From JBDRED01 sp043820025 [NCBI: Elusimicrobiota bacterium] (lineage in GTDB: Bacteria > RUG730 > JBDRED01): 35,347 nucleotides of DNA. The notes beneath the pieces are model-generated. The model searched no databases and was not told where the DNA came from. It saw only the letters and a list, made by a program, of their open reading frames with translations. Made by a program: the position numbers and the translations under genes. Numbering within the stretch: position 1 is the stretch's first letter; every line of letters starts with the position of its first letter. This document shows positions 24,522 to 32,048 of the stretch, in pieces. The stretch lies in assembly GCA_043820025.1 (NCBI GenBank), contig JBDRED010000026.1, positions 1 through 35,347 of the forward strand, given 5' to 3'.

Positions 24522-25152
24522 ACATGAAGTTTTCCTTTAATATTTCCTTACTATCTGCAGTTAAAAGCGCAAACCTTAACGCGTTAATGAAAGCGATCAA
24601 TACTGCGCCTTTATAAATAATGTCCTTCAATAACTCTAAATTAAAAAATACTTTTGGCGCAAAAGACGATTGATACATTAAAATTATTGAAGCCCCCACA
24701 AAAAGGATCATCTTTAATATTAAATACAGCACCCTGGAAGCCACGGATGAAACAAACATCTTTCCCAGCGTCGAAGTATTTACAGAAAAGGTTCCTATTC
24801 CTTTATAAAAATTCAGGCTTCTGATAAAATCCGCGAACATTGATCGGACTACAAAAAATATAGCTACCCAAAAAGGAATCAGAGACATGTAACTAAAATA
24901 AATTATTAAACAATTTTCTGTTATCCTGTCGCCTAATGTATCCAAAAGCCCGCCAACCTTAGATTCAATATCAAATTTCCTGGCTATATATCCATCAAAC
25001 CCGTCTAAAAATATAGCGAATAACAAAATATTAAGAGCTATAAATCTAAAAACAAAACTATCCACGCTTAAAAAGATTAAGACCACAAATATAAGCATTA
25101 TACGAAAACCAACTATAAGATTAGCAATATTTTGTGATAGAAAATTAAACAT
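24508..25152 (-). CDS. CDP-alcohol phosphatidyltransferase family protein
   Basis: 214 residues, several membrane helices. The family motif DGxxARx8GxxxDxxxD is complete: D53-G54, A57-R58, G67, D71 and D75 in DGFDGYIARKFDIES and GGLLDTLGD, plus an extra aspartate at D50. The enzyme moves a phosphoalcohol from a CDP-linked donor to an alcohol acceptor, as in PgsA, PssA or inositol-phosphate synthases. No specific subfamily is clear. It overlaps the radical SAM gene by 8 bp upstream and the GT-C gene by 14 bp downstream, a tight coupling that suggests one pathway. Confidence 0.88.
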   Translation of the reverse strand: MFNFLSQNIANLIVGFRIMLIFVVLIFLSVDSFVFRFIALNILLFAIFLDGFDGYIARKFDIESKVGGLLDTLGDRITENCLIIYFSYMSLIPFWVAIFFVVRSMFADFIRSLNFYKGIGTFSVNTSTLGKMFVSSVASRVLYLILKMILFVGASIILMYQSSFAPKVFFNLELLKDIIYKGAVLIAFINALRFALLTADSKEILKENFMYEKD

Positions 25153-26209
25153 ATTGTTTTACCGACTTAATCAATGAACTTGAGATAGCGCTAAACGCAT
25201 CGCAAGGGCTCCAGCACACAGGACATTTATTTTGAGCGCATTCATCGCTGATTTTTTTTGCCTCTGCGCTCGTCCATATCTCTTTGAAATTCTTCTGCAC
25301 ATCCCTCATGTTGATTAATTTTCTCTTATGAATCGCGCATGGATATATATCGCCGTAAGGATCCATAAAAAATGTTGACGACATAGCCTGGCATTTCACA
25401 GGCGTTTTCTTATTTTGGATGTATTGCGGGTAGAATTTAAGGTATGTGCGTCTTAGAAAATTATTTATTGAAAACTGTCTCCCTGTGTCTAAAGAAAAAA
25501 TATCATTTAACTGGTTATATAATTCAGAGTCATCAACGCTGTCCATATTATCATTATCGTAATAAAATGATGACCGTTGAAATATATTTACATTAATATC
25601 ATTAAAATTTAAAGACGGATATTCTTTCTTGAATGCGTTAAACATCTCATTGAACTTACCTATATTATATTTTGATATTGTAAATCCAATCTGCGCCTTT
25701 ACATTTGAAATATTTTTTAACGCAATAAACGTGGCAACAGCCTTATCCCAGAGATTTTCTATCCCCCTTATGTCATTATGCAGTTCCGGATGCCCGTCTA
25801 TACTCACAGTAAACACAAGCCGCTGGTTCTTATGATCCTTTCTTATATTTTTGACTGTTTCTATTATTCTATCAGACAAAAATCCATTTGTCGCGTAATG
25901 CAATGCAGAAAGATATTTTGATTCATTAATTATTACATCAGAAATATCCTGTATATCATTTCTCAAAAAAGGCTCGCCGCCGGTAATGCCAACCCAGGAA
26001 AATTTGTCTGCGTGTTTAAAGAAATTTTTTATATCCGCTAAAGAAACTTCTTGCCTTTCATCATTTTTTTTCCAGATATTACACATTTTACAACGGAGGT
26101 TGCATTTATAGGTAACTGCGAATGAACATTTAAATGGAAAGGATAATCTCTTAACATTAGAGGCAGCAATTTTTTTCAAGAAATATATATCCGGTATATA
26201 GGTTTTCAA
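25145..26209 (-). CDS. Radical SAM protein with SPASM-like C-terminal cysteines
   Basis: 354 residues. The radical SAM cluster ligands are C36, C40 and C43 in CNLRCKMC, and the SAM-binding GGEP is at 77-80. The C-terminus has more cysteines: C273 and C291 (CQAMSS..., GDIYPC) and C324, C329, C332, C336 (CAQNKCPVCWSPC). This resembles a SPASM/Twitch region with one or two auxiliary Fe-S clusters. It fits the PqqE/AlbA/SPASM superfamily; the substrate is unknown. The GGAGAG site before the ATG is good. The EFR1 gene 27 bp upstream could supply electrons. Confidence 0.87.
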   Translation of the reverse strand: MKTYIPDIYFLKKIAASNVKRLSFPFKCSFAVTYKCNLRCKMCNIWKKNDERQEVSLADIKNFFKHADKFSWVGITGGEPFLRNDIQDISDVIINESKYLSALHYATNGFLSDRIIETVKNIRKDHKNQRLVFTVSIDGHPELHNDIRGIENLWDKAVATFIALKNISNVKAQIGFTISKYNIGKFNEMFNAFKKEYPSLNFNDINVNIFQRSSFYYDNDNMDSVDDSELYNQLNDIFSLDTGRQFSINNFLRRTYLKFYPQYIQNKKTPVKCQAMSSTFFMDPYGDIYPCAIHKRKLINMRDVQKNFKEIWTSAEAKKISDECAQNKCPVCWSPCDAFSAISSSLIKSVKQYV

Positions 26210-26236
26210 ATAATACTCTCCAAAAGAAGCAGATGA

Positions 26237-27016
26237 CTATGCGATAATATCTGATAATTTTATATCAGGGTGATGGTAACGTTTTTTATTCATTGTTGCC
26301 TTATTAAACTGTATAGCTTCCTGCGGGCACCACTGCAGGCATGCGAGGCATTGTTCGCATTTATTATTCCATTTAGGCTTTCCTTCAGTTATTGAAATAT
26401 TTTGTTTAGGACAAACCTTGACGCATATTTCACAACTATTACATTTACTATCTGCCCAAAACGCCTTATCCATACTTGGAATTTTAGGAGCTGTCATATT
26501 ATAAAATATTCTGCATGCAATATTCATTAAAAAGAACGGGGGTTTTATATCAATAATCGATTTGTTTCTAATTATTCCTGCGATAGAATCCAATTCTTTA
26601 TCAAATTTGGAAAACATTTTATTCTGCTTTTCCATTGAAATCGCCCCATACAAAGGAGTGTAATTTCCAGGCATCTGAACCTTAAAACCGCTCATGCGTT
26701 CATATCCTTTTTTTTCAAAAATACCTTTTAACTGCAAAAGCGACCTTCCGGCGCTTCCGCCATAATTCGCTATTGAAAAGAGATAAACATTTTTTGGTAT
26801 ATTTAATCTTTCAGCAAATCCGGCAACTATTAAAGGCAGGCCCCACATATATACCGGAAAGACTATTCCCACACGTTCAATATTTGAAAAATCAATTTCC
26901 TTATCAATAACCTTTGGAATTGAAACAACTTCAGAATTTTCTAATTTTGAAACGATTTTATTTGCTATAAACAAAGAATTGCCTGTTCCTGAGAAATAAT
27001 AAATTAAATTTTTCAT
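26237..27016 (-). CDS. EFR1-family flavodoxin/2[4Fe-4S] ferredoxin fusion protein
   Basis: 259 residues. The N-terminus YYFSGTGNSLFIANKI is a flavodoxin FMN-phosphate loop (SGTGNS), with further flavodoxin-like strands to about 150. The C-terminus holds two ferredoxin motifs: CNSCEICVKVCP (C192, C195, C198, C202) and CEQCLACLQWCP (C220, C223, C226, C230). This domain order is that of the EFR1 family of electron-transfer proteins. It is likely cytosolic. Its place directly before the radical SAM gene suggests it reduces that enzyme's cluster, although this is inference. Confidence 0.9.
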   Translation of the reverse strand: MKNLIYYFSGTGNSLFIANKIVSKLENSEVVSIPKVIDKEIDFSNIERVGIVFPVYMWGLPLIVAGFAERLNIPKNVYLFSIANYGGSAGRSLLQLKGIFEKKGYERMSGFKVQMPGNYTPLYGAISMEKQNKMFSKFDKELDSIAGIIRNKSIIDIKPPFFLMNIACRIFYNMTAPKIPSMDKAFWADSKCNSCEICVKVCPKQNISITEGKPKWNNKCEQCLACLQWCPQEAIQFNKATMNKKRYHHPDIKLSDIIA

Positions 27017-27064
27017 ATTTTATCCCTTTATTCATTAGTGCATAAAACATTTAATACTCTAATC

Positions 27065-28027
27065 TTACAGATACGCATTCTTAGAAAGATAATTTTGTAT
27101 ATAATCCGTAACAGCGTCCTTAAGAGTATACGTCTGGCTGGAAAATCCGGATTCCATAATTTTAGAAATATCGGCCTCAGTGAAATACTGATATTTTTCT
27201 ATTAAATCGTCCGGCATATCAACATACTGAATGTTTTTCTTTTTATTCATAGCGTCAAATATACATCCGGCTAAATAATTCCAGCTTTTTGCTTTGCCTG
27301 TTCCAATATTAAATATGCCGGCCTTATCATTCTCTAAGAAAAATAAGGTCATTTTAACAGCGTCCTTAATATAAATAAAATCACGCTTTTGCTCGCCATG
27401 CTTATAATCTTCTCTATATGATTTAAACAGTTTAAGCTTCCCGGTCTCATTTATCTGCGCGTAGGCTTTATGAATAAGACTCCGCATATCGCCCTTATGC
27501 GACTCGTTTGGGCCAAAAACATTGAAATATTTAAGACCTACTATTGTATTACTAAGATTATTACGCTCTGCCCATAAATCAAACATGTGTTTTGAATATC
27601 CATACATATTTAAAGGTTCAAGATCGTTAATTGAAGCATCTGAATAACCCTCGTTGCCTGAGCCATACGTTGCAGCGCTTGAGGCGTATATAAATCTTAT
27701 TTTATCTTTAACGGCATATTCCGCGAGTTTTTTCGTATATTCAAAATTATTATGAATAAGATAACTTGCATTATGTTCCTGAGTATTTGAACACGCGCCC
27801 ATATGTAATATTGCGTCAATTTTGTGTTTATTAAAAGATCCCTGATCTATATACTTTAAGAAATCATCCTTTTCAATATAATCACTATACTTTTTATTTG
27901 TCAGGTTCTTCCATTTTTCGCTAAACTCTAAATGATCAATAACCAAAATATCATCAATGCCCTTCTCATTTAATGCCCAGATAAGCGCGCTGCCAATAAA
28001 CCCGGCGCCGCCGGTTACTATTATCAT
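27065..28027 (-). CDS. hldD: ADP-L-glycero-D-manno-heptose 6-epimerase
   Basis: 320 residues from ATG 28027 (GGAGGAG upstream); the frame extends six codons further without support. It is an SDR enzyme: the NAD(P) loop is VTGGAGFIGSAL (4-15), the catalytic YxxxK is Y142-G-Y-S-K146, and the HldD-specific segments HMGACSNTQE and KYFNVFGPNESHKGDMRSL are present. It makes the ADP-heptose used in the inner core of LPS, which fits the LPS genes elsewhere in the window. It lies upstream of the EFR1 gene on the same strand. Confidence 0.93.
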   Translation of the reverse strand: MIIVTGGAGFIGSALIWALNEKGIDDILVIDHLEFSEKWKNLTNKKYSDYIEKDDFLKYIDQGSFNKHKIDAILHMGACSNTQEHNASYLIHNNFEYTKKLAEYAVKDKIRFIYASSAATYGSGNEGYSDASINDLEPLNMYGYSKHMFDLWAERNNLSNTIVGLKYFNVFGPNESHKGDMRSLIHKAYAQINETGKLKLFKSYREDYKHGEQKRDFIYIKDAVKMTLFFLENDKAGIFNIGTGKAKSWNYLAGCIFDAMNKKKNIQYVDMPDDLIEKYQYFTEADISKIMESGFSSQTYTLKDAVTDYIQNYLSKNAYL

Positions 28028-28043
28028 ATCTCCTCCAGAAAAC

Positions 28044-28070
28044 AAGTTTAATAGAGTTATAATTAAACTT
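28044..28070. repeat. 9-bp inverted repeat between hldD and the PspC gene
   Basis: AAGTTTAAT (28044-28052) and ATTAAACTT (28062-28070) form a perfect 9-bp inverted repeat with a 9-base centre, 17 bp upstream of the hldD start codon. On the minus strand the hairpin is followed by GTTTTC, so it could be a weak terminator for the PspC gene, or an operator for hldD. Confidence 0.4.
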
Positions 28071-28091
28071 AATTCCTCTTAAAAGTTTTAG

Positions 28092-28316
28092 CTATACATC
28101 AATTGTGTCATCTTTCTTCTTTTCTTCAGTTTTTTCAACAGGCATAATAATCCAAGCAATTACATAAAGAAATATTATTGGGAAAAATCCTCCTATAAAA
28201 AACAAGAAAACACACGCAAGCCTCACTACTGTCACATTCCAAGAAAACGCTTTTGCAAACCCTGCGCAAACTCCTGCTATCATTTTTTCATTTGGTAATC
28301 GAAAAAGTTGTTTCAT
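28092..28316 (-). CDS. PspC-domain membrane protein
   Basis: 74 residues. The PspC pattern is clear: LFRLPNEKMIAGVCAGFAKAFSWNVTVVRL, then a glycine-broken hydrophobic segment and IAWIIMP followed by a charged tail. PspC proteins sit in the inner membrane and, in enterobacteria, help control the phage-shock envelope stress response. Here no other psp gene is visible. A GGAGG site lies before the ATG. It is 58 bp downstream of the glycine-zipper protein gene on the same strand. Confidence 0.88.
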   Translation of the reverse strand: MKQLFRLPNEKMIAGVCAGFAKAFSWNVTVVRLACVFLFFIGGFFPIIFLYVIAWIIMPVEKTEEKKKDDTIDV

Positions 28317-28374
28317 AAAAGTCCTCCAAGAAAAATTATACTTATTATTTTTTAAAGTTTTATACTTCTTAAAC

Positions 28375-28992
28375 TTAAAACACAGCCCTTATAAAATTTA
28401 CTCCAAGCGCAATATCTTGTCCTTCGCCGGTTTCCTTAACCCATAATACAGGTATGTTATCTTTTGGATTATACGCATACTTTTCTAAAATTCTTGGTCC
28501 TTCATATAATCCCAGAAGAAGGCCTACTGCCGCTCCGCCAAAAGCGCCCCATGCTGCGCCTTTCGCAATATCATTCCCATCTTCGCTGTCTATCACAGTA
28601 ACAAGGCCCAGGCAGGTGCCTAAAAGCATGCCAAGATACGCGCCTCCATGAATATCGTGTAATATTATTTCTCCAATACCGGACTTATCCTGATTTAAGT
28701 CATATATCCCTACTCCAATACAAACCAAGGTTCCAATAAGCGCGCCATACGCAGGCCCTTTCACTAAATCCTTTTTTTCTTTGGTTGAATTATATTTCAA
28801 ATAACCGGCGGCACAACCCAGAACAAGTCCTATCCCAAATCCCTGTTTACCATAATCAAGAATAGTAGGCGCAGCGCTTATCTCCGAATGTCCCACATAA
28901 TGACTTGCATAAACAATATTGGCTGAAGATAAAAATATTGAACAAACCAATATCGCTCCAATTATTTTTCTTTTCCAAGTACATTTTTTCAT
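28375..28992 (-). CDS. Secreted/envelope protein with four glycine-zipper segments, unknown function
   Basis: 205 residues. A signal peptide (about 1-29, basic start, VYA before the cut) is followed by four glycine-rich hydrophobic segments: about 51-64 (GFGIGLVLGCAAGY), 79-97, 116-131 (GGAYLGMLLGTCLGLV) and 145-163 (GAAWGAFGGAAVGLLLGLY). The second to fourth are each preceded by a G/A-x-A-Y/W-G-type start, so they look like repeats of one unit. The chain ends in F (IRAVF), as some outer-membrane proteins do. Such glycine-zipper segments pack tightly in membranes. A GGAGGG site precedes the ATG. I cannot name a family. Confidence 0.7.
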   Translation of the reverse strand: MKKCTWKRKIIGAILVCSIFLSSANIVYASHYVGHSEISAAPTILDYGKQGFGIGLVLGCAAGYLKYNSTKEKKDLVKGPAYGALIGTLVCIGVGIYDLNQDKSGIGEIILHDIHGGAYLGMLLGTCLGLVTVIDSEDGNDIAKGAAWGAFGGAAVGLLLGLYEGPRILEKYAYNPKDNIPVLWVKETGEGQDIALGVNFIRAVF

Positions 28993-29006
28993 TATACCCT
29001 CCTGTT

Positions 29007-29078
29007 CAGAGGGGACAGTCCCTATTCAGGGACAGTCCCCGCCACTATTTTTTTGATCTCAGAGGGGACAGTCCCCTC
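29007..29078. repeat. REP-like cluster of three GGGACAGTCCC palindromes
   Basis: Three copies of a GGGACAGTCCC core lie in 72 bp: CAGAGGGGACAGTCCC (29007-29022), CAGGGACAGTCCCC (29027-29040) and CAGAGGGGACAGTCCCC (29060-29076). The third extends to a perfect odd palindrome, GAGGGGAC-A-GTCCCCTC (29062-29078). Flanking TTTTTGATCTCA (29050-29061) recurs as TTTTTTCGATCTCA just after the cluster. It fills the 103-bp gap between the phosphorylase-like gene and the glycine-zipper protein gene. The look is that of REP sequences that accompany REP-associated transposases, but no transposase is in the window. A partial copy is at 6036-6050. Confidence 0.7.
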
Positions 29079-29095
29079 GACTAATTTTTTCGATC

Positions 29096-31861
29096 TCATT
29101 TATTAATACTATGCGCTTTTATTATTGGCGAAAAAATTTCTTTCGCGTAACGCTTAATCATTACTTCATTTATATCCACCTTTTCTCTCCAAGTAATAAA
29201 TGCCTGCTTGCGTATATTAATCCATGTATCATTTTTTGCCCTATAGAACAGCTTGTTTTTCTTATTCAGCCAATTATAGTATAAATCAGAACAAGTTTGA
29301 AGTTTTTCTAATAGCGCCTTTTCGCTGTATGGTTCAAGAAAGAAGCCATTCACACCATTCTCTAGCCATTCTAGAGCGCCATCACTGGAATCAATGCTCG
29401 GATTCCCATTGCCCAAAGCCCGCATGCCGCTTGTTCCGCATGCTTCTTCGTTGTGTACAGGAAACTCTAAACACAAATCACAACCAATTGCAGCAAAATT
29501 TAAGATTTTAGACAACCCTGAATCACCGGCAGGCACAAAAAAGAAATTGCCTAAAAGCTCAGGAACTTTTTCAAACTGATCAGTCATATTGCTTCTCCAA
29601 AGTCCTTTCATCCACATATTGAATTCTCGTATCCAGTTCCGGCTGTCAGCATCATTAGGATGCGCCATTCCTCCGACAACAACCTGCATTCCTAACCCTT
29701 TTCGCATACCCCACTTTGTCATTATCTCAGTATTTCTCGGGGCGCACATAATGCGCACAACATCTTTAAGCATAGGCCATTGCTGTTTATAGTCCACTAT
29801 TCTTCTAACCAGCCAAACATGCATTTTCTTTTGATTAAGCCGTAAGTATTTAGGATTAATATTTAAAATTTTTGCTGACTTTTCCTTCTTCATATGAGTT
29901 TTAAACTCTCTCATAACTTCTTTCTTGTCAAATGTATGGTCATTCCATAATTTTTTTGCAGATATTTTGTTCTTAGCAATTTTTAAATATTTCTTCATGC
30001 GTCTGCTGATCCAATAACCGCCGGATGATCCATTCAAAATTCCGATAAGCTTTCGCGTAATATTTGAATTAGGGAAAAGCCTCTCAGAGACAACCTTAAT
30101 CTGATTATTTGACACTGTATTAACCTTATCCGCTATCTCCATCGCCGCTCTGGTAAAATCCATTCTTCCTTCATGTTTAGGATCAAAGAGAGATTCATAA
30201 CCATATGGAATCTCCAGTTCCTTATACGGCGCAGTATGGACCTCCATACCTGCCAACCTTGGCGTATGTATTGAAAAAGCTATGCGCGTATCCTTAAAAA
30301 AATTGTCATTATCATTTATTCTTTCCCATGAACGCATATTTACAGCGCCGAGCACGCCATGCGCTTCATTTAAATGAACAATGCCCGGCTTTATATTTAA
30401 TTTTTTTAATAATAAAGGCAATGCCTTTCCAAACACAATTTCCTGGAGCAGTCTTTTGTGGGTATCTCCGGTATAGAGCACATCAAAAACTTCCGGGCAC
30501 TCTAAAAGATAAACGTTTAATCTATCCTTGATAATCTTCCATACCTTTATATCATACGATCTGTTTTTTACTGATATGTTTATTATGAGCTGAGCTGATT
30601 TTTTTCCATACTTGACCTTTTTTAGATTTGAGTATCTGCTGTAATCAATTTCCTTGTAAATAATTTTTTGCAGACAGTTTTCACCAATGGCCTGCAAACG
30701 TCTTTCTCTATACATTGGGATAACAGCGCACGCGTCTAAACCCACCCCTGCAAAACCTTCCATAGTACAGCCGGCGAGAATACCTAAACCGCCTGCAAAA
30801 TTTGCGTCAACAGCGCCATCATATTTCTTTCTTTTCACATCTAAAAATTCCTGTATAAACATTTCCATACTGACATAAACAATTTTAACATTTAACAGCT
30901 CCGGCAGATTTTGGGCAATCCAAGAACCCTTTTTTGGTTTTAGCTTCGCCGCATAAACAGAGAATGAAATTATTTCATGATCATCCTTTAAAATATTCTT
31001 CCAATCTTCGGTAATAGGAACAGCTTTCCCCTTAGACTGCTCACAAAGCACAGATAAAACATCTCCCTTGTCTATAATTCTATGCAATTTAAAAATATGT
31101 CCGGACTTTGCGGCAAGCGAGATATAGAGCCCGTCTTTTTTTATAGTTTTAATTCTTCTAATAAAAAGTTTTTCGCTGAGAATATCATAAAGCAGATAAA
31201 AATCATGCTCTCCGTCTCCGGGGACTGTGCCATGCTCCCTTACCCACACCAAACCTTTTGATTCCGATTCTTTTGTGTTAAACACGAAAAGAAAGACATT
31301 TCCTTCAACCTCTATTTTTACAGCTGATAAATTTTCTGTAGATCGTTCCTTTAATACACGCACATTTTCTTCGTTAAAAATATCTGCTGTTTTATCTAAA
31401 AAATCGAGCGCATCATCTAAAGTTACAGATTTATCTGCGGCATTATCCAATATTAATTTAAGTTCATCTTGCGCATTCTGTAAATTTATTCCCTTACCGT
31501 TGAGAAAGTTTTTCAGTATTTCAATCTTTTCATCCGCTGCATCTATACTTTTCACGTTAAAAACCTGCAATTCATTAGGATTAAGATCTACGAATAATCC
31601 CTTGCTTTTCAATTCTTTGCCATTCCTAATATAAAGAACGCCTGTGATCTCATTCTTTAATAAATAATATTTCTTCAAGTCAATACGCGCAGAGTCAAAC
31701 AATGCCCACGCAGAATTATTACACGCAGAATTATTTATTGCAATCCAAAAATATTTGCCCTCTAGAGCGGTCAGCATGCAGGCATAAATATTATTATTCG
31801 AGGAACCCCCGCCTTCTATGCTTATTGTTTTCACGGTTTGTAATTCAGAATATTTTTTCAT
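29096..31861 (-). CDS. Glycogen/alpha-glucan phosphorylase-like protein (GT35) without the PLP lysine
   Basis: 921 residues. The GT35 core (about 325-880) shows KIVYVSMEMFIQE, AGGLGILAG (356-364), HLNEAHG (496-502), HTPRLAG (532-538), RRIVDYKQ (686-693) and EEACGTSGMRALGNG (805-819). In active phosphorylases the lysine of GTS/GxMK binds pyridoxal phosphate; here it is R814 (codon CGG, 29420-29422). The phosphate-binding-type R687 and K692 remain, but the GGKAHP loop is GGMAHP. The first 280 residues look like two copies of the all-beta domain that ends many GH13 amylases: about 10-105 (YYLLKNEITGVLYIRNG) and about 178-262 (FYLLYDILSEKLFIRRI). It may be an inactive sensor, or a glucan transferase of altered chemistry. 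It has its own promoter and diverges from the barrel gene. Confidence 0.85.
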   Translation of the reverse strand: MKKYSELQTVKTISIEGGGSSNNNIYACMLTALEGKYFWIAINNSACNNSAWALFDSARIDLKKYYLLKNEITGVLYIRNGKELKSKGLFVDLNPNELQVFNVKSIDAADEKIEILKNFLNGKGINLQNAQDELKLILDNAADKSVTLDDALDFLDKTADIFNEENVRVLKERSTENLSAVKIEVEGNVFLFVFNTKESESKGLVWVREHGTVPGDGEHDFYLLYDILSEKLFIRRIKTIKKDGLYISLAAKSGHIFKLHRIIDKGDVLSVLCEQSKGKAVPITEDWKNILKDDHEIISFSVYAAKLKPKKGSWIAQNLPELLNVKIVYVSMEMFIQEFLDVKRKKYDGAVDANFAGGLGILAGCTMEGFAGVGLDACAVIPMYRERRLQAIGENCLQKIIYKEIDYSRYSNLKKVKYGKKSAQLIINISVKNRSYDIKVWKIIKDRLNVYLLECPEVFDVLYTGDTHKRLLQEIVFGKALPLLLKKLNIKPGIVHLNEAHGVLGAVNMRSWERINDNDNFFKDTRIAFSIHTPRLAGMEVHTAPYKELEIPYGYESLFDPKHEGRMDFTRAAMEIADKVNTVSNNQIKVVSERLFPNSNITRKLIGILNGSSGGYWISRRMKKYLKIAKNKISAKKLWNDHTFDKKEVMREFKTHMKKEKSAKILNINPKYLRLNQKKMHVWLVRRIVDYKQQWPMLKDVVRIMCAPRNTEIMTKWGMRKGLGMQVVVGGMAHPNDADSRNWIREFNMWMKGLWRSNMTDQFEKVPELLGNFFFVPAGDSGLSKILNFAAIGCDLCLEFPVHNEEACGTSGMRALGNGNPSIDSSDGALEWLENGVNGFFLEPYSEKALLEKLQTCSDLYYNWLNKKNKLFYRAKNDTWINIRKQAFITWREKVDINEVMIKRYAKEIFSPIIKAHSINK

Positions 31862-31875
31862 TAAAAATTCTTCTC

Positions 31876-31896
31876 CTTTAATTTAAATAATTAAAG
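31876..31896 (-). promoter_or_regulatory. Inverted repeat overlapping the ribosome binding site of the phosphorylase-like gene
   Basis: CTTTAATT (31876-31883) and AATTAAAG (31889-31896) form a perfect 8-bp inverted repeat. On the minus strand the second arm ends in the AAAG that begins the ribosome binding site AAAGGAGAAG of the gene starting at 31861. A hairpin in the mRNA could mask the site, or the repeat could be an operator in DNA. Confidence 0.4.
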
Positions 31897-31926
31897 CCGC
31901 TTTATTGTGCTGATTAATATTCTATT

Positions 31927-31955
31927 TTTATACCTTTCAATCAAAATAAAGTCAA
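31927..31955 (-). promoter_or_regulatory. Sigma-70-type promoter of the phosphorylase-like gene
   Basis: On the minus strand, TTGACT (31955-31950), a 17-base spacer and TATAAA (31932-31927); each box matches consensus in five of six bases. It lies about 66 bp upstream of the start codon, with the inverted repeat at 31876-31896 in the leader. Confidence 0.65.
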
Positions 31956-31966
31956 TAGAAAATGAG

Positions 31967-31995
31967 AAGACATAAATAATTATTTATTGTATAAT
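31967..31995 (+). promoter_or_regulatory. Putative promoter of the barrel/ABC-transporter operon
   Basis: A perfect TATAAT (31990-31995) lies 53 bp before the start codon of the barrel gene. The -35 position (31967-31972, AAGACA) matches consensus only in the GACA part, with a 17-base spacer. It diverges from the phosphorylase promoter, and the two boxes are only 11 bp apart. Confidence 0.45.
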
Positions 31996-32048
31996 AACCA
32001 AAAATAAAAATCAGCCTCAAAATAAGCGTTTGGGAGCAAAAAAAAATA

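Noticed and set aside
28993-29095. Insertion sequence ends or a transposon remnant
   Set aside because: Palindromes are present, but there is no transposase frame, no target duplication and no terminal inverted repeat pair of IS size.
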